From Chlorokybus atmophyticus (Eukaryota > Streptophyta > Chlorokybophyceae > Chlorokybales > Chlorokybaceae), in contig RHPI01000818.1 in NCBI GenBank assembly GCA_009103225.1, forward strand, positions 408,906-472,905: a DNA stretch of 64,000 nucleotides, written 5' to 3'. Below are positions 20,984 to 33,952 of the stretch, one piece after another (position 1 is the stretch's first letter; each line of letters opens with the position of its first letter). Under the pieces are notes generated by a model. That model had not been told where the DNA came from, ran no database searches, and saw only the letters and a list, made by a program, of their open reading frames with translations. The translations under genes were made by a program, and so were the position numbers.

Positions 20984-23330
20984 TCAGCTGTGTACAGGAT
21001 GGTAATCCGTGAATCTGATGATGCGCGGGACAGCTAACTCATAAACGAATGCATTCAGTCTGTCTCTTTGAGTACGCACAGTGTTATGTGGCACAGAGTC
21101 TCCATCTCGGTGCATATACTGTCGAAAGTAGTTGTACATTGTGACTCTTTCTACCTCGTCAGGCCTGACACAATAACGATGAATGGGATGCACAATTACT
21201 GTCCGTGCACGACTGTTCACTATGCGAAAACGATTGTTAAGCAAACGCGTGTCAACATATGTTACATTGGACGACATTTGCATGATGGGAATATCTAAAC
21301 ATATCAAAGCAGCTTCAACTGGAGCAATGGGTTTGGACAAGTACATTGTGTTCAATATGCGCAATTCGTTAACAGTCAATCCTTGCAAACCGAGTGCATT
21401 GATGTCTAATGCATCATCAAAAGTGCCACAAGGTTCCATTTTAGTTGTGTACTTGACTAAATACTTGCTCCAATGACTGTCAGTGACTTGCAACACATTA
21501 CAATGAGCACCCCACTAATAAAAGCACTTGATGTGTGGGAACAACATTGCGGTCACAAGTGCGTGGTCTGTAATAATCGTACCTGCGCGTTTTCGTGTTG
21601 AACTGAGGTCGACGATCTGGTTGTACGGGATACGGAAAGCCCATGTCGCACTTGTTATCAAATGCTCTGCAGCCACTGCCAAAATCAGAACACTTGTGCG
21701 TTTGCTTGCGTACAACATATTCATAAAGGACTCGCAGTTTAGAATCAGTTGGTACAATTATTTGCTGATTTGCATGGTCAAAATCTCCGGGGATAAACGC
21801 AGTGATTTCACTGCAAACTCGTTTAATATCGTCGGGATGTAACCACAACATAACATGTGCATGCAAAGATCCACGGTGTTGTGTTTCATACCTGATAACA
21901 TAGTGCATCACACGTCCAAGGATATCCTTTTGCATGATATATTCTTCAAAGAAGGTGCTGAACCGATGATGAAACAAACGTGCGCACTCCACAGGGGCAT
22001 CGCGCCAACCAAGTTGCGTGGAGACATTGTGGAGAACATTCTGCAAATCAATGATCTTAGGGAATTTGGTACTAGACACTTCATCTGCAGTTATGGTGAC
22101 AAAGAGATGAGGCATACCCCAATGCTCAACCAGACACAGCAGCTCACTTAACTTTTGTCGATGCCAACTCGGAGATCCAATGATGTCACCAGGGACACGA
22201 AATTTTACAGCGTTTTTGATGGCATCATTGATTGTGGCAGTAGGTCGTTGTTTGAGGAACTTTTCAATATCAGCGTCCACAGCAACTTCGCGGCACTTTC
22301 TGACTGTAAGAAGTGATTGACGGATTTGGTACATCAACAGCAAATAAGGCTTGTACAATGTGAAAACTGAGAACGATTGTGTAAGACGGAACTTGACATA
22401 GTCTGACAGTCTGCTGTACACGTTACCATCAAAGAACCCACGATTGTGCGGAAACAACATGGGAAACAGAGCAGACTCAACAGTTAAACCAGGAATATTG
22501 TACACACCACCTGTATCCATGTGTATCAAAAGAGGAACACAAGGCTCACGCAGCGACATATGTCCAACGCGCAACATGGTGTCCACTGTGACTTCAACTG
22601 TGCTGCGCGAAGGAAATGGCAACAAGGTGGTTAAAACGTATGTGTATGCTGATTCACCAGCAATGTTCAAAGGATTACGATCCTGTGCACGAGACACAAT
22701 GCTACGAATAGTAGATGAACCGACAGTGGGGATGCCGTCAGAACCAAATGGTTGTTCTGCCAAGGTCTGATATTTCTGAACCAGAGTGTTGGACGATAAT
22801 AGCTCGCTCAACAACTCCAGCAACAAGATGGCATGTTGGTTCTGATGTGTAAACTCATCCCAAGTGATAAACGGACCGTTAATCATATTCAACTGCTGAA
22901 TTTGGCCCGAAGTGAAACTGTATGAGTTATATAAGTCGCAAAGCGCCATGGACGTGTTAACAAGGGACAACATCTGCACTACCATTGGATGTATCTCCAA
23001 CAACTTGCGAATGTACACTGCGCTGTGTAATACAATGTAACTGGAACGCTCCGACCCGTGACTACATCGATGGCATTGGTAGTAATCACTATCACACTTG
23101 GTATAATTGGACATAAAAACATTAGCCAAATCATATGGTGCAACGGTGGATACTGATCGTCGATACATTGGAAGATAAGTAGCAGCAGCAGTAAAACTGT
23201 ACATGCCCGCACAAAGAACAACATTGCATTCGCGTGACAAACTTACGTTGTGCATCTTGCCAACAGGAAAGCAAATCATTGCAGTCGTCCCACAATTCGC
23301 AATGCTGAGACAAATCGCAATGTTGCTCAT
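20984..23330 (-). pseudogene. Helitron Rep (HUH) nuclease domain
   Basis: The 610-codon frame 23330-21498 holds the Helitron-like N-terminal region. It has GSPSWHRQKLSELLCLVEHWG and FVTITADE, then the metal-binding HUH-type motif in RGSLHAHVMLWL (His-Ala-His). A Cys-containing GFPYP segment follows. After a frameshift near 21498, the next frame (21496-20984) starts with HWSKYLVKYTTK, where the two tyrosines match the catalytic Tyr pair. Rep nicks single-stranded DNA to begin rolling-circle transposition. The break lies between the HUH and Tyr motifs, so activity in this copy is unlikely. The 5' end of the element (TC...) was not located. Frames up to 23454 may include more N-terminal coding. 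Confidence 0.9.
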
Positions 23331-23484
23331 AAGTCATAGCGGATGACGAAACAACACACCAGGAACATATCAACCGCCCTGGCATTTGTCGCCATCCAAA
23401 AGAACCATCTCGGCACAGTCTTGAGGGCGTGCAAAGGTGCAAATCCACATGCACAATATCTCTGATGTGTAGTAAAATTTTGCG

Positions 23485-23564
23485 ATATGATTACATATGC
23501 GGCGATATGGTGCAACATGGTGTTATATGATTACATGTGCGGCGATATGGTGCAACATGGTGCC
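23485..23564. repeat. Two tandem copies of a 40-bp ATATGATTACAT unit
   Basis: The units at 23485-23524 and 23525-23564 are nearly identical (ATATGATTACATATGC and ATATGATTACATGTGC, each followed by GGCGATATGGTGCAACATGG). They resemble the ATATGG-rich sequence at the other side of the Helitron genes. Confidence 0.75.
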
Positions 23565-23579
23565 ATGTGATTAGCAAAT

Positions 23580-25011
23580 GCTATTAAGTGTTTCAAAACT
23601 TAATAATCAACGTAACGTTCACGCCACGGTACGTGCTGCGATTCTTAGTAAATAATGCCGAGGTTACGACCATCAAAATAATGCTAACCTGAATTACCTT
23701 AACATTAAGATTCAACTAAACGAAAAATCGCATCGTTAGGCCACCATTTGGTCACGCATGAGATTGATCAAATGGGATCGCAACGGTGACAACAGCCAGT
23801 TGCTCAAAAAGGCAGCAAAATGGCCAATCATTGCAAAGATGCGTAAAAAAATGCTGAAAAATAACTCAGCGGCAACCGCTTACCAACGGCGACCCAAATT
23901 GCTAGGGATTTGGTGCAATTGCGGCACAGTTAGTGGTTAAAACGGCCGCATTTTTGGCGGTACGAGGTCGGGGCAGGCCCCATACCCTAAAGACATGCCG
24001 CCACTACTCACCCTTGTTCTAACTAATCCACTCTACCCTTTAACGCTAATTGATTACACGCTATAGTTACTGCGTCATCAAACATGGTCAACAGCCGAAT
24101 CAGTGTATTTGGTCGGGCTGTCGATAAATGTGTGGCCGCAAAAGGTGTCATGGGCTTTGAGTGACTAAGGCTATAAACTTATATTGGATTCGTTGTTGCT
24201 TGCGCTTTGGTACAAACCGACACACACATTATCAATACAACTTACACAACATATATGTAATGTCTGTCGTATGACAGTCACTATGTATCATAATTATACA
24301 AACATGAAGTTATTACCTTAATGACATACGCGCTTTGGATCGATTAAAGTGTTCTATCGACATGTAAATGCAATTTACGCCGTTATTTGCCTATCTAATG
24401 TGCGTTGATGAATATATATAACAAAATCTTATACGTGTACAAATAAGTATATTATGTTGATAACTTAAACAAGCAATCCTGACGTATTGAATGTAGGCAC
24501 AGCCGCATTACATGGACAGCCATTGATTAAGGGGCTTAAGTGTGATTTATTGACAGCCCGGTTGTCAACTTGACAGCCGCCGACCATTTGCGGCTGTCTA
24601 TGTGTCGCAAAATGTCCACCGACAATCGGTGCGGCCTGCTATTAAACATAACATGTACTGTTGTACAATTATACAATTGCGTCGCTGCATGCATGCATGC
24701 AGTCCATCTCAATCAATCGAAATCGATTAGTAATTGGCCGGCTGTTCTTCGAATCCTCTAATCGATCTCTCTTCTCCATAATAGATTTCGATTAGAAGCT
24801 AATCCAAATCCATTACCTAATCGTTAAAGTACTCTCTATTGAAGATCATCAATAGCTGCTACGGGAGGAGAATATTAATTAACTCTTACCAAGTGCATCG
24901 ATTTTTACAAGCCGTTTAACATGTAGGCAGCATAGCAGCTATTGATTACCAGTAGCACGCTATGCTGCTGGTTGCAGCCGCTAATCGATTCTCTGTACAT
25001 TACCTGCCGCT
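23580..25011. other. Intergenic; contains copy 2 of the GACAGCCGC repeat
   Basis: AT-leaning sequence without supported genes. At 24090-24620 it has several GACAGCCGC/GCGGCTGTC motifs and a TATAAACTTATA leader like that at 13345-13840. Multiple ATCGATT elements follow around 24715-24990. Confidence 0.5.
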
Positions 25012-25044
25012 ACATAACTTATGTTACTGTAACATAAGTTATGT
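25012..25044. repeat. Perfect 16-bp-arm inverted repeat
   Basis: ACATAACTTATGTTAC and its exact complement are separated by one T. This is a strong cruciform candidate or the tip of a foldback element. No gene overlaps it. Confidence 0.9.
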
Positions 25045-25079
25045 GCCTAGTCATGACAAAGCGTTTATGGTTAGGTACG

Positions 25080-25390
25080 AACCATGCAAAGTCACCGGTC
25101 CAAACCGTATCGTATAAGGCGCTGCACGGTCCGCCATAGCAGGACCCCAGGGCCACGGCACCGCACTGGTCCTTGTGCAAGAACCAGCGTCATGTACTAA
25201 TCCGTGCCGCATCATATCTGGTGCGGCACGGACCATGCGAGGTGCAAAACTGCGCGCCAAGCATTGAGGCCCAAAAAGAACCATGGATGGTCCGGGCCCC
25301 GCGGACCAGGTACTCGTTGTCCGCGGGGCACGGACCATGTATGGCCCGCGGGGTCCGTGGAAAGGCCATGCATGGTCCTTGAACATCAAG
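25080..25390. repeat. Cluster of GGACC/GGTCC and CCGCGG dyads
   Basis: At least ten GGTCC/GGACC motifs lie here, many paired around CATG (for example GGACCATGTATGGCCC near 25333). They are similar to the clusters at 12860 and 50455. The translated minus frame repeats peptides like HGP and MVRA, a by-product of the DNA motif. Confidence 0.6.
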
Positions 25391-25782
25391 CCGTGTGCAG
25401 CTGAAGGAGAACACAAAAAAGATGGCTTGGAGGAAGCACGCGATGGGGGAGGTGCAGAAGGCAGTGAAGGATTAGGAGCAGAAGGAGGAGCTACCGAAGG
25501 AGGAGGAGCAGAAGGACACACAGGAACGTACAAATGATGAGGAGACGTAGCAGAGTTGCATGGCGAGTGAGGGGATTGCATGCTTGAAGGGATATGAGCA
25601 GGCGGAGGCATTGTGAGATGAGAAGGAGCAGGAGTAGGTGGTGGTGGAGGCCACACCGAAAGCCCAACACTGACAGAGGGGGGAGGCGGGAAGGGAAACA
25701 TGTGCTGCTGACCAGCAGAAGCGTAGTTTGTTGTGTGGTTGCCGCCGTCAGCGTAGTCGTCACCAACAAACGATCTGCCTGT
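25390..25782 (-). CDS. Proline-rich exon of unknown gene
   Basis: The minus-strand frame from about 25782 starts after a splice-acceptor-like CTTACAG-type context. It encodes a ~130-residue segment with runs of proline (PPPP), serine and histidine, and ends where the GGACC dyad cluster begins. I recognise no domain. A similar Pro/Ser-rich segment on the same strand at 28403-28760 ends in KPKRERKPCCFC. Both could be exons of one low-complexity protein, but no join could be verified. Confidence 0.3.
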
Positions 25783-28402
25783 ACACAAATAGAAAGACAT
25801 TACAAGCGAATCACAATAATAAAATATATACTCTTTTTGAGATATAATATACCCTTTAAAGAATATATGTATTATGTGGTAGTAAGACATCAGAGGCAAA
25901 GACTCACCCAAAGTCCCTTAAGGATGCATGGGTGCAAAGGTGAGTATGAAGCAGGGGAGGTAGGGAAGGGAGACGGTTGTTGCCAATGAGGCGAAGGGGG
26001 AGCATGCACACGTTTAAAGGGCTGCATCGATGGGCAATATGTACTTGACAAGGCAAACAAGTTACAAACATAGTAGACTGATAACAATATCAATGAACAA
26101 AGACTAGCAGTTATCTTGAGCTGGTGGCAATGTGACATTTGGCAACACGGCAGACAATGGAGTCGCGATCCACGAGTGCGGGTGACAACATATTGATGGG
26201 GCTGCAACACCGGTTGTTGCATCCACGATCGCCGCAAAAGAAACAGCACCACTGCCGTCTACCAACAAACACACATTAGCATGCTGAATGTTGCACTATT
26301 TAGAATGCATATTGCAACATATAAACCTGGTGGGAGGGACTCTGGAGCTCTGGAGCGGACAAGTGATGTCCCCGTGCTGGTAAGCAAAGAAGCCGATGCA
26401 GGCTGATGATGAAAGTTGGAAGGAGTGGGTGCCTTCAAGGCTAAGTTAGCAGCTGGTACACTTGGCTTCGTGACCCAGCTACGGTGTCATCATCATCGCT
26501 GTCAGCGTTGTTTTCGCAGTCTTTTTTTTTTATCCAATGCAGGATCCGCATACCATCAATGAGGATCTACATCTTCGGTGTTGGTGCTGGTGCTGATAGC
26601 TTGCTACATCATCTTATCTCTGTAGTCACCTTGGCCGAAAAGAACCCTGTTCACCAGGGTTTTCGCCTTCAACACCTGTATTGCCGACCGCCTGCGAGAC
26701 AAGCAAATGAAAAGCAAACGGGGCAAAGCAACAACTGAACATGCAACAAGCAGCAACAGAGCCTTGAGGGGCGAGTGTATAAATGCCACATATGCGGACA
26801 GGGGCTGTAAACCATGCGGTTCCTGCAATGTTGCGATGACACGAATAAAACATAAAACAGAAGTTACGTTTTGTAGGTGAGCATGGACATGACGAAGCGG
26901 TGTTCAGTGTATGCCACGACCTCCGTAGCAGTAAAACCCTGCTTGATCATGATACTGGTGACAGTACCATGCCCAGCTTCATCAATGGTTGTGTGGGGAA
27001 TCATGCATTTATTTGTAATACGTGGAACAACTTCACCAATTCTGTTTTCCCCCATGCATTGAGCTTTCAACCTACAAGCACAAAGAACAAACAATCAGCA
27101 CATAAGTAATTACTATGTATGTTTATAAACAACACACGACAAACAATATGTGTCCACTTACTCAGCAACAAAGCCGCCACTGAGATGCATCTTTGCACTA
27201 ACCAGGAACTAAGGCTTGCTCACCTCGGCTTGCATGCGCATCACTTTGTACATTTGCACTTGGTGAACCACGCGACGTCTTTAAAATTAGCAAATACCAC
27301 TTGCGTCTTGCACTGCACGTTAGGACGTGCCATTAACACTTGATGGTTTTTTGTTGGGTCTGCTGGGCCGGTACCGTAAGCACATGCCAGGATGCTTGAG
27401 GTTGACAAACCTGATACCAACATCAAACATTTATGGTGAAAAGAGCAAGTTGATGACACAGCAATAGAAAGCCACAACAATAACATAATCTAGCACTAAC
27501 ATACTTAGCGTGAGCTCTTCGTCAAGAAGACGATAGAGGAATTGACGGCCCCCACCGCTAAAAGCCACCAACAAATAGTAGGCGACTTGTCATTAAAGAT
27601 GTCCGCATTGGTGTCGGCAGCCAACCAGTACTCGCATTCATGTATAATGCTCTTGGAGATAATAAGCTGCCAATGCTGCATTTGCTCAGCAAGACCTTGA
27701 TTAGCAGACTGCTCAACCTTACGATTGCCAACATTCAGAAAGAGAAGAAATATCGGATCAGAGCGGATTTTCAGCACAGGGTATGTTGTCCCGTTGATAA
27801 TGTTCTAGTTGACTGTGAATCTCCGCAAACCACAGCAACCAAGTTTGCATATGCAGTCACACAATACACATACATACACCTTTCCCTTGCAATAGTGGAC
27901 AAGTGCATTCGCGTAGGTCTTCAAAGTGCCAATCCTTAACAAGCTGAAACCATCGACACGCTCCGAACTGCAAGTGCATGGCAAAGTTAGTGCATTATTA
28001 TACAACACAAGCCAGGCAACAATCCGTGCCATAATTAGGTTCAGAAGTATGGGTTGAGGTCTTTCTTATGTGTAAAACTTGGTTCACCAGTCAGCAGAAT
28101 ATCCAATTCTTGAATGATCGCTGCTTGATCACTTGTCACGGGACGACTTGATAACGCCACAATGGCCACGAAACACACTTCGTGCTTTTGTCGCCTAGTG
28201 TTTCGTTACATCACTGCTTGATCGCTGCTTACGATACCTAACAGCATAAGGAAGTCATTAATTATCAACACAACAATTAAATACACTTACGGCTTACATG
28301 TTGGAGCGCCCAACCACACCGCAATTGATTGCCTTTGTGTTCTTGGCTACTTTACCAACCCTTTAATAGGCTAGTTTTTCAGCAGACAGCATACGCAAAG
28401 CC
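25783..28402 (-). other. Possible additional exons, unrecognised
   Basis: Several minus-strand frames look exon-like. Examples are 27094-26864 (GENRIGEVVPRITNKCMIPH, then a TEVVAYTEHRF segment) and 27777-27505. None has a domain I know, and I could not establish splice continuity. They may form one gene with the proline-rich exons at either end. Confidence 0.25.
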
Positions 28403-28760
28403 TTAGACGAGCTGGCATTGGATGTACAAGCAGAAGCAGCAAGGCTTGCGCTCGCGTTTGGGCTTTTGAGCAGGCACGGATGCAACAGGTGCATAACGTT
28501 CAGACGTCGCAGCAGCAGATGAAGCACGACCACCCGCAGATTCTATTGGTAACTGTGTCGCACATGCTGATAGATATGGAACATCTGCAGTAAGTGGTTG
28601 TACTTGCAGGTGTTGGGGTGGAAGTTGCGGGGGGTGGGTTGACGGATGGGATGCAAGAACATAAGGCCGAGGAGGCTGGTTAGAAGATGAAGGGTGCTGA
28701 CTGCGAGGGCCTGAAGGGAATGTGGGATGGGAAACATAGCCAGAACTTGCCTGGTTGACA
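28403..28760 (-). CDS. Proline-rich exon with basic Cys tail, unknown
   Basis: About 115 residues rich in Pro, Ser and His end in a basic KPKRERKPCCFC stretch. It lies upstream, on the minus strand, of the unrecognised exons, and may be the 5' portion of that gene. Assignment is weak because the composition is low complexity. Confidence 0.3.
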
Positions 28761-28839
28761 CGCGCTGTAAGCACACCAACTGCAACTTGCGAGATACATA
28801 TTTGGCAATCAAAGCAAACAGGAATGCAACTGACAATGA

Positions 28840-31580
28840 TGCTAAGTTATCGACCTAACAATTGTTGTGAACAGCAGGAAGTTCGGCTAAAAGTAGTTGA
28901 GAGAAAGGAGCCCTCCCGGGAGAGTCCAACCCCAAAGCAAGCTGTGTAAGCAGGCAAATTTCATCAAGCTTCTCTTTTTCGTTTTGAATGACACTTTGTA
29001 ATAGATACAGGTGTTACACACCAACAGCAAACAGAAATACAAGCTTGGTAAGAGTGTGAGATGTACATGTAGAGAAAGACATGTAGAGAACCAGATGGCA
29101 GATGGCAGGTTGGCTTGCACAGTAGGGTCTCGAAAAGGATTAAGACCGCGATTGAAACCATTGGGCAAAATACACGTATTGTCATTGGGTTTTTAAATAT
29201 GAAATAAAGTAGGAAAGAACTAAAAGGCATGTAAACAGCAAGCAAGCAAGCAACCACATCATAAGCAATCGGCCGGGCAAGCAGATGCAGAAGCAAACAA
29301 GTATACCAGTTACTCCAAAAATAATAAGTTGAAAGCCAGCCAACATACACAAGTCACACCAGACAACGTATACAGACAACAAGCCAACAAGCAAGCAACT
29401 AGACATAGAATTAAATAAAGTCCAAATTAGCAAGCAGAGGTAGAAACAAGTGAATAATAAGCAATTAAGTGGAATTTACATTGAAAAGGTCGACCCAAAA
29501 GTTGCCAGAGGGACGATAAGGGGAACTAGGAAGAGGAAGGCCGAAGGCAGGAACGTTGTCGGTATCCGCCGGAGCATCGCCGTTCGTTATTATAGCTCAT
29601 GGGACGTCATGGTTCATGCAGCCATGCCGACTGCCCCAAACAACACCACTGCCTACTCAAACTCCTCAAAAAGTGCAACAGGAGATCAAGTAACAGGCTA
29701 GCCCATCCCCACCCCGATCACTCAAGGGGACGTACCAGGTCAAGGGGCAAGAGCAAGCATTACCTGCGCCCTTTCCCCCACGTCGCCCCCGCCGTTGCTG
29801 ATGCTGCCACCAAAATCGTAGCAGTAGTTGGCTGCAAACCTGCTCGGGGTAGAACGGCGGTCAACATGAAAACTTTAAATGCATAACAAAAGCTGTTAGA
29901 GCAGAGAAACGAATTGTGAAAGGTAATTAGTGTTTGGAATAAACTGGAACCAAACGCTCACGTGCAAATAAACGCTGTACATAAACCGCCATGCACCATA
30001 GTTAATGCATTGGCTAAACCTAACTCATTTGCTATGCCTAACCACACTCGTCGTGCTTATCGTTTAAAATTCAGCGGCAATTGTGCACGTTGCACTTTGC
30101 CCGCGCAGAGTCAAACGGTACGCATCACATGACGCGTCACTCGGTTTAGGGTTGTGGGTACCGAGATGGTGCCCGGCGCTGAATGAGTGATTAAGCTGCG
30201 TGGCCCAATTATAAGACAGTGAAGAAAGACCATGCGCGAGGGCTGTCCAATGAAGGACGGCATCGAGGTGTTGCATCGATGAACGCTAAACGACAATGTG
30301 ATTGAGACAATGTTGGTTATTGATTAATGTTAACGGCATAATAAAGCAGGTAGCCACGAGTCTTACCACAAAAAATGACTGTGTTACTGGGGAAGATGCC
30401 CTGCTGTGGCTATCACCAGCATATGGTAGTTGCATAATTCACCGAATGGTGGTTGATATGTTCAGTTATCACTGCATGCTAGGTGGATAAGATTAGTGAC
30501 AAGGGTATAAAAACGGCTCAACGGCTCAGTTGTAAGCGGCCGAGGAGTCCGCCTCGTCTACAAGCATACTTAATACAAAAATGATCTCCGACTTGTGGAC
30601 AACTTAATGCATGGGGGCTTGTCCTAACGTGCGCAGGCACCAACAGTCGTGGGAGAGACGCGGGAGTGACTGCGCCACTACCGGTCACCCACCGGCTTCT
30701 CACAGGACGACTAAAGACTCGTACGATATCGCCCTCGAGCCGATTTAATTTGCCGGATAATAGCCTCTCCCTCCGCTCGACGCGTAAAAAAGGCTCTTGG
30801 GTAATGTCCTCTACGCACATTGTGTAGCAGTACGGTGTGCTGGGTAGGCAGCTACCCAGTACACCGTGTCTGGGCGGGCGGATACACGGGGGGGGGAGTG
30901 ATAGCAGCCTTCACGCAGTCGTTGCCAGCTGGCGTTGGCCGTGTGCCTTCGCCATGCATAGTACTCGTCGTCGCTAACGTCGCTAACGTCGCTAACGACG
31001 AGGATGCCGTCATGCAGTACAGTGTCATGCCAGCGGCTACAGCCTCCTGCGTCATCACCTACCAGCTTCTGCTTTGAATCTGCTGCTGTGTTGTCAGTCC
31101 AGCACCCGCTGCTGCTAACAGATGGTTACATCAGGCCCCTACCTAGCCCTCTGATGTAAGTATAAATTGCTTGCTGCCAATCAGCCTGGCCTGGCCGGAA
31201 TGTGAACACGCATTGGCATATGCACTGATATGATATGCTGCACAGTGCTTGCCCAAGTCGCACCGCTGATTACAGTGCAAGGCCGCCGCACTTGGTGTAA
31301 CGCCTCCGTTTTCTGCCTGCCAGCAACAGTAGCACCAGCAAGTTACCGTTTACATTACCGTTTACATTCTGTAATCAGCGTACAGAATGCGTGACCAGTC
31401 CCATCGTGCTGGGCGGCGGCGGTGAGGAGAAAGCGGAGGACGAGGAGGTGGTGGTTTCAAGGGGTTGTGAGGTTTGTTGTCTTGCTCAGGCTGCGTTGGA
31501 GCGGAACAAGCACTGGTGCAGGGCCTGCAGCTCCACTGTGCCTAGCAAAAACGACGTAGCAGGCAAGCTTGCCTAGAGAC
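28840..31580. other. Intergenic, no recognisable gene
   Basis: Contains AAGC runs (29236-29255) and a hairpin at about 30832-30865 (CGGTGTGCTGGGTAG, 4-nt loop, CTACCCAGTACACCG, one mismatch). GTCGCTAAC is repeated three times near 30969-30998. Short frames on both strands have no recognisable motif. Confidence 0.45.
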
Positions 31581-33439
31581 ATGGCCGCCGACGAGCCTGT
31601 TGCCATGGGTTGGAGCGAGCTCCCCGCGGACAGCTTGGAGACCATTGCCTTGAAAGCTGGGCCACGCGCAGCAGCAGTCATGGCGTGTGTGTGCAAGTAA
31701 GTGCCAGCGGCTTGTGTGTACCGTACGGCTGGTCAGACGGAGTGAAAGGACGTCTAATATGTGATTTGAGCAGCCGGTAATCTCACAACTAGAAACCTGC
31801 ATGCTGTGTGGGATCCGACGTATGGTCGTGTTGCTGCAGCCATGTGTGGAGGCTGTCGTCATGACTTGGCTGGAGTCCATGGTCGCAGTTACATGTGCTA
31901 GGAGTCCCATCCAAGCTGTTGTTATGCTGTATCGACACAGAATCAACTGCAATGGTTGCTTGATAGTGGTGTAATAGTAGTGCAGCCTCCTTGATGGCTA
32001 GTGTTGGCTCAGCATTCAACGGATGCATGTTCTGAACAGCCGGCTGGGAGGCGGATGGTTGGTTGGCTGACGTGTGATTGCTGAAGTTGCAGCTGATTGC
32101 TACAACAGCGCGTGCTGGACTGAACTAGTGACTGCCAGATGTTGTATACCGCCACTGAGGTCCTGCCATTGCTTGCAGGCATTGGGCTGCAGAATACAAG
32201 CAGCAAGAGGACGTCTGGCGTCGTTCTTGCGAGAGAGACTTTCCGCTTCATGCCGAGCTGAAGAAGCTGAACCCGGCAAGCTGGCGTGCGGTGTATTGCA
32301 GTGCCAGGGACTGGCCAAATGACCATAGCTTGCAGCGCGAACATCGTTTGCTGGAAAACTGCTGTTTGCCAGAGGTGTTTCCAATAATGGATCTGAGGCA
32401 GTACAGATCGGTGGGAGTATGTGTCTGTGGCGAGCGCGTGGTTTCATTGCTGCAAGGCCAGTTTGAGCTGGGTGCGCCAGTACGACACCTCTTCCATGTC
32501 TGGCAACTGGCTGACAACACTTGCACCTTCTTCATCCCTGACTCGGGCACTGTCATTCCGTCCTGTTGGCCTCATCCTCGTCCACAGCTGTATTGGGATG
32601 GCCAGCTGTTGCAGCTCAGTACCCTTGAGCCACTCCGGAACGGTTCAGTATCTCGATGGGACATTGTAAAGGGAAAATGCATGTCCTTGCAGTTATTTCC
32701 AAGGCTGTCCAACCTCCAAGTGTATGGGGACATGCTATGTGCTAGGTGCTCAACGGGGCTTGGTCTGTACAAGTTCCTTGATGGGACATGGCAGGTTAGT
32801 AGCAGATGGCCTGCGGACCGAGTGACACGGTGGTTGCATGGACGTTGCTGCCTGGCTCAAAATGGAGCTGCATTGGAGCTGGCGTGGGTATCTGGTCGTA
32901 GGCTTCGCGTGCATGATGTGACGCACAACCTGGACTTTGATGATGACGAACGTGTTGAAGACTACACCAATAGCACGGGCGACTTAGGCCTGCTGCTGAC
33001 CACGCATTTCGTTCAAAAGTTGGTGCTGTTGCCTACCGCTGTTGTCGTTGTGTTGATATGTCGGAAACTGACTCGAATGCGAAGCAGCGCACGAGTTCTT
33101 GTGCACTCGAGGCCCTCGTTGGGATGCATCGCCGACATCTCCGTGCCAGAAATAGGCAGCTGGACTATTGATGTAGCGAGTGGAAGTGCTGAGCTCGCAA
33201 TCTTGTATGAGGTTCGGGTGGCAGCTGAACAAGGCCTGCTGCTATGTAATACGATTACCGGCAAGGTGAGATGGCTTTGGTTCGACTCACAAGCGAAAGT
33301 CAAGGTGTCACCTGTAGCCCAGCGTCTTTGCTTTAGTGCTGGTCATGAATACAACCTGTACCAAGTTGCATTGCAAGTCGGTTCTGTTATTATGCAAGAC
33401 ACAGTGAGTTTGAATACTTTTGTAGTTTGCACGGTGTAA
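31581..33439 (+). CDS. F-box protein, two exons
   Basis: F-box proteins dock substrates onto SCF ubiquitin ligases through Skp1. Exon 1 (31581-31696) starts at an ATG in good context (GAGACATGG). It joins exon 2 (32179-33439) across a GTAAGT...TTGCAG intron with matching phase, giving 458 residues. Residues ~9-60 form an F-box: WSELPADSLETIALKAG, then VMACVCKHWAAEY and VWRRSCERDFP. The remaining ~390 residues hold repeated beta-rich stretches with W/G patterns, perhaps a propeller-like substrate domain, but I cannot name it. No stops or frameshifts interrupt it and no element ends flank it, so it is the best candidate for a host gene here. A GTGAGT near 33402 could be a further donor, so the C-terminus is uncertain. 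Confidence 0.8.
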
Positions 33440-33917
33440 ACACAGCGTAGGTTCACAGTCCATTGTACTATCTTGAATGCAACGCATGTGACGACATTAT
33501 GTATCTGCAAACATGTGAATGTGGAAGATTGAAATACATCGTGATTGAACTTCTTGTCTATATGCGGATTAACATGCATGCTGAGAAATCAATTATCATC
33601 CGGTGAGACTACTACTTCATAAGCAAGTGCCAGAGTGTCAAGCAAGCGCGCATAGGATCCCAAAGTAGTCCACATGATGCCATGCTATGCCATATTTCAC
33701 ATGTGGGTTATTATTCCGGGAAGGTTTGCCGTGAACGTGCTCACGCATTAGGGCTGGCCCAAGCCCTTGGTGTGTTGTGCTATGCTATGCACACGTGCAG
33801 TTACAGCTGCGTGGCAGGTATTACAACAACTGCGAGTTGTTGAGGGGACTAGGGGTAGTGGAGTGGGCTAGCATAGGCACATAGCCTGGTGGTGTAATAG
33901 AATGCTACTAGCATTCT

Positions 33918-33952
33918 AGCCATCAGCACATACAGTGTATGTGCTGATGGCT
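33918..33952. repeat. Perfect hairpin, 16-bp arms, 3-nt loop
   Basis: AGCCATCAGCACATAC, loop AGT, then the exact complement. It is next to a near-palindromic ACTGATCATCAGT at 33966-33978. Too short for a typical plant miRNA precursor unless extended. It may be a foldback-element tip. Confidence 0.85.

Noticed and set aside
25051-25430. C-terminal part of the 286-codon minus frame as real protein
   Set aside because: Its repeated HGP/MVRA-type peptides come from the GGACC dyad DNA motif.
30518-30820. 100-codon minus frame
   Set aside because: No motif. Probably chance in GC-rich sequence next to a hairpin.
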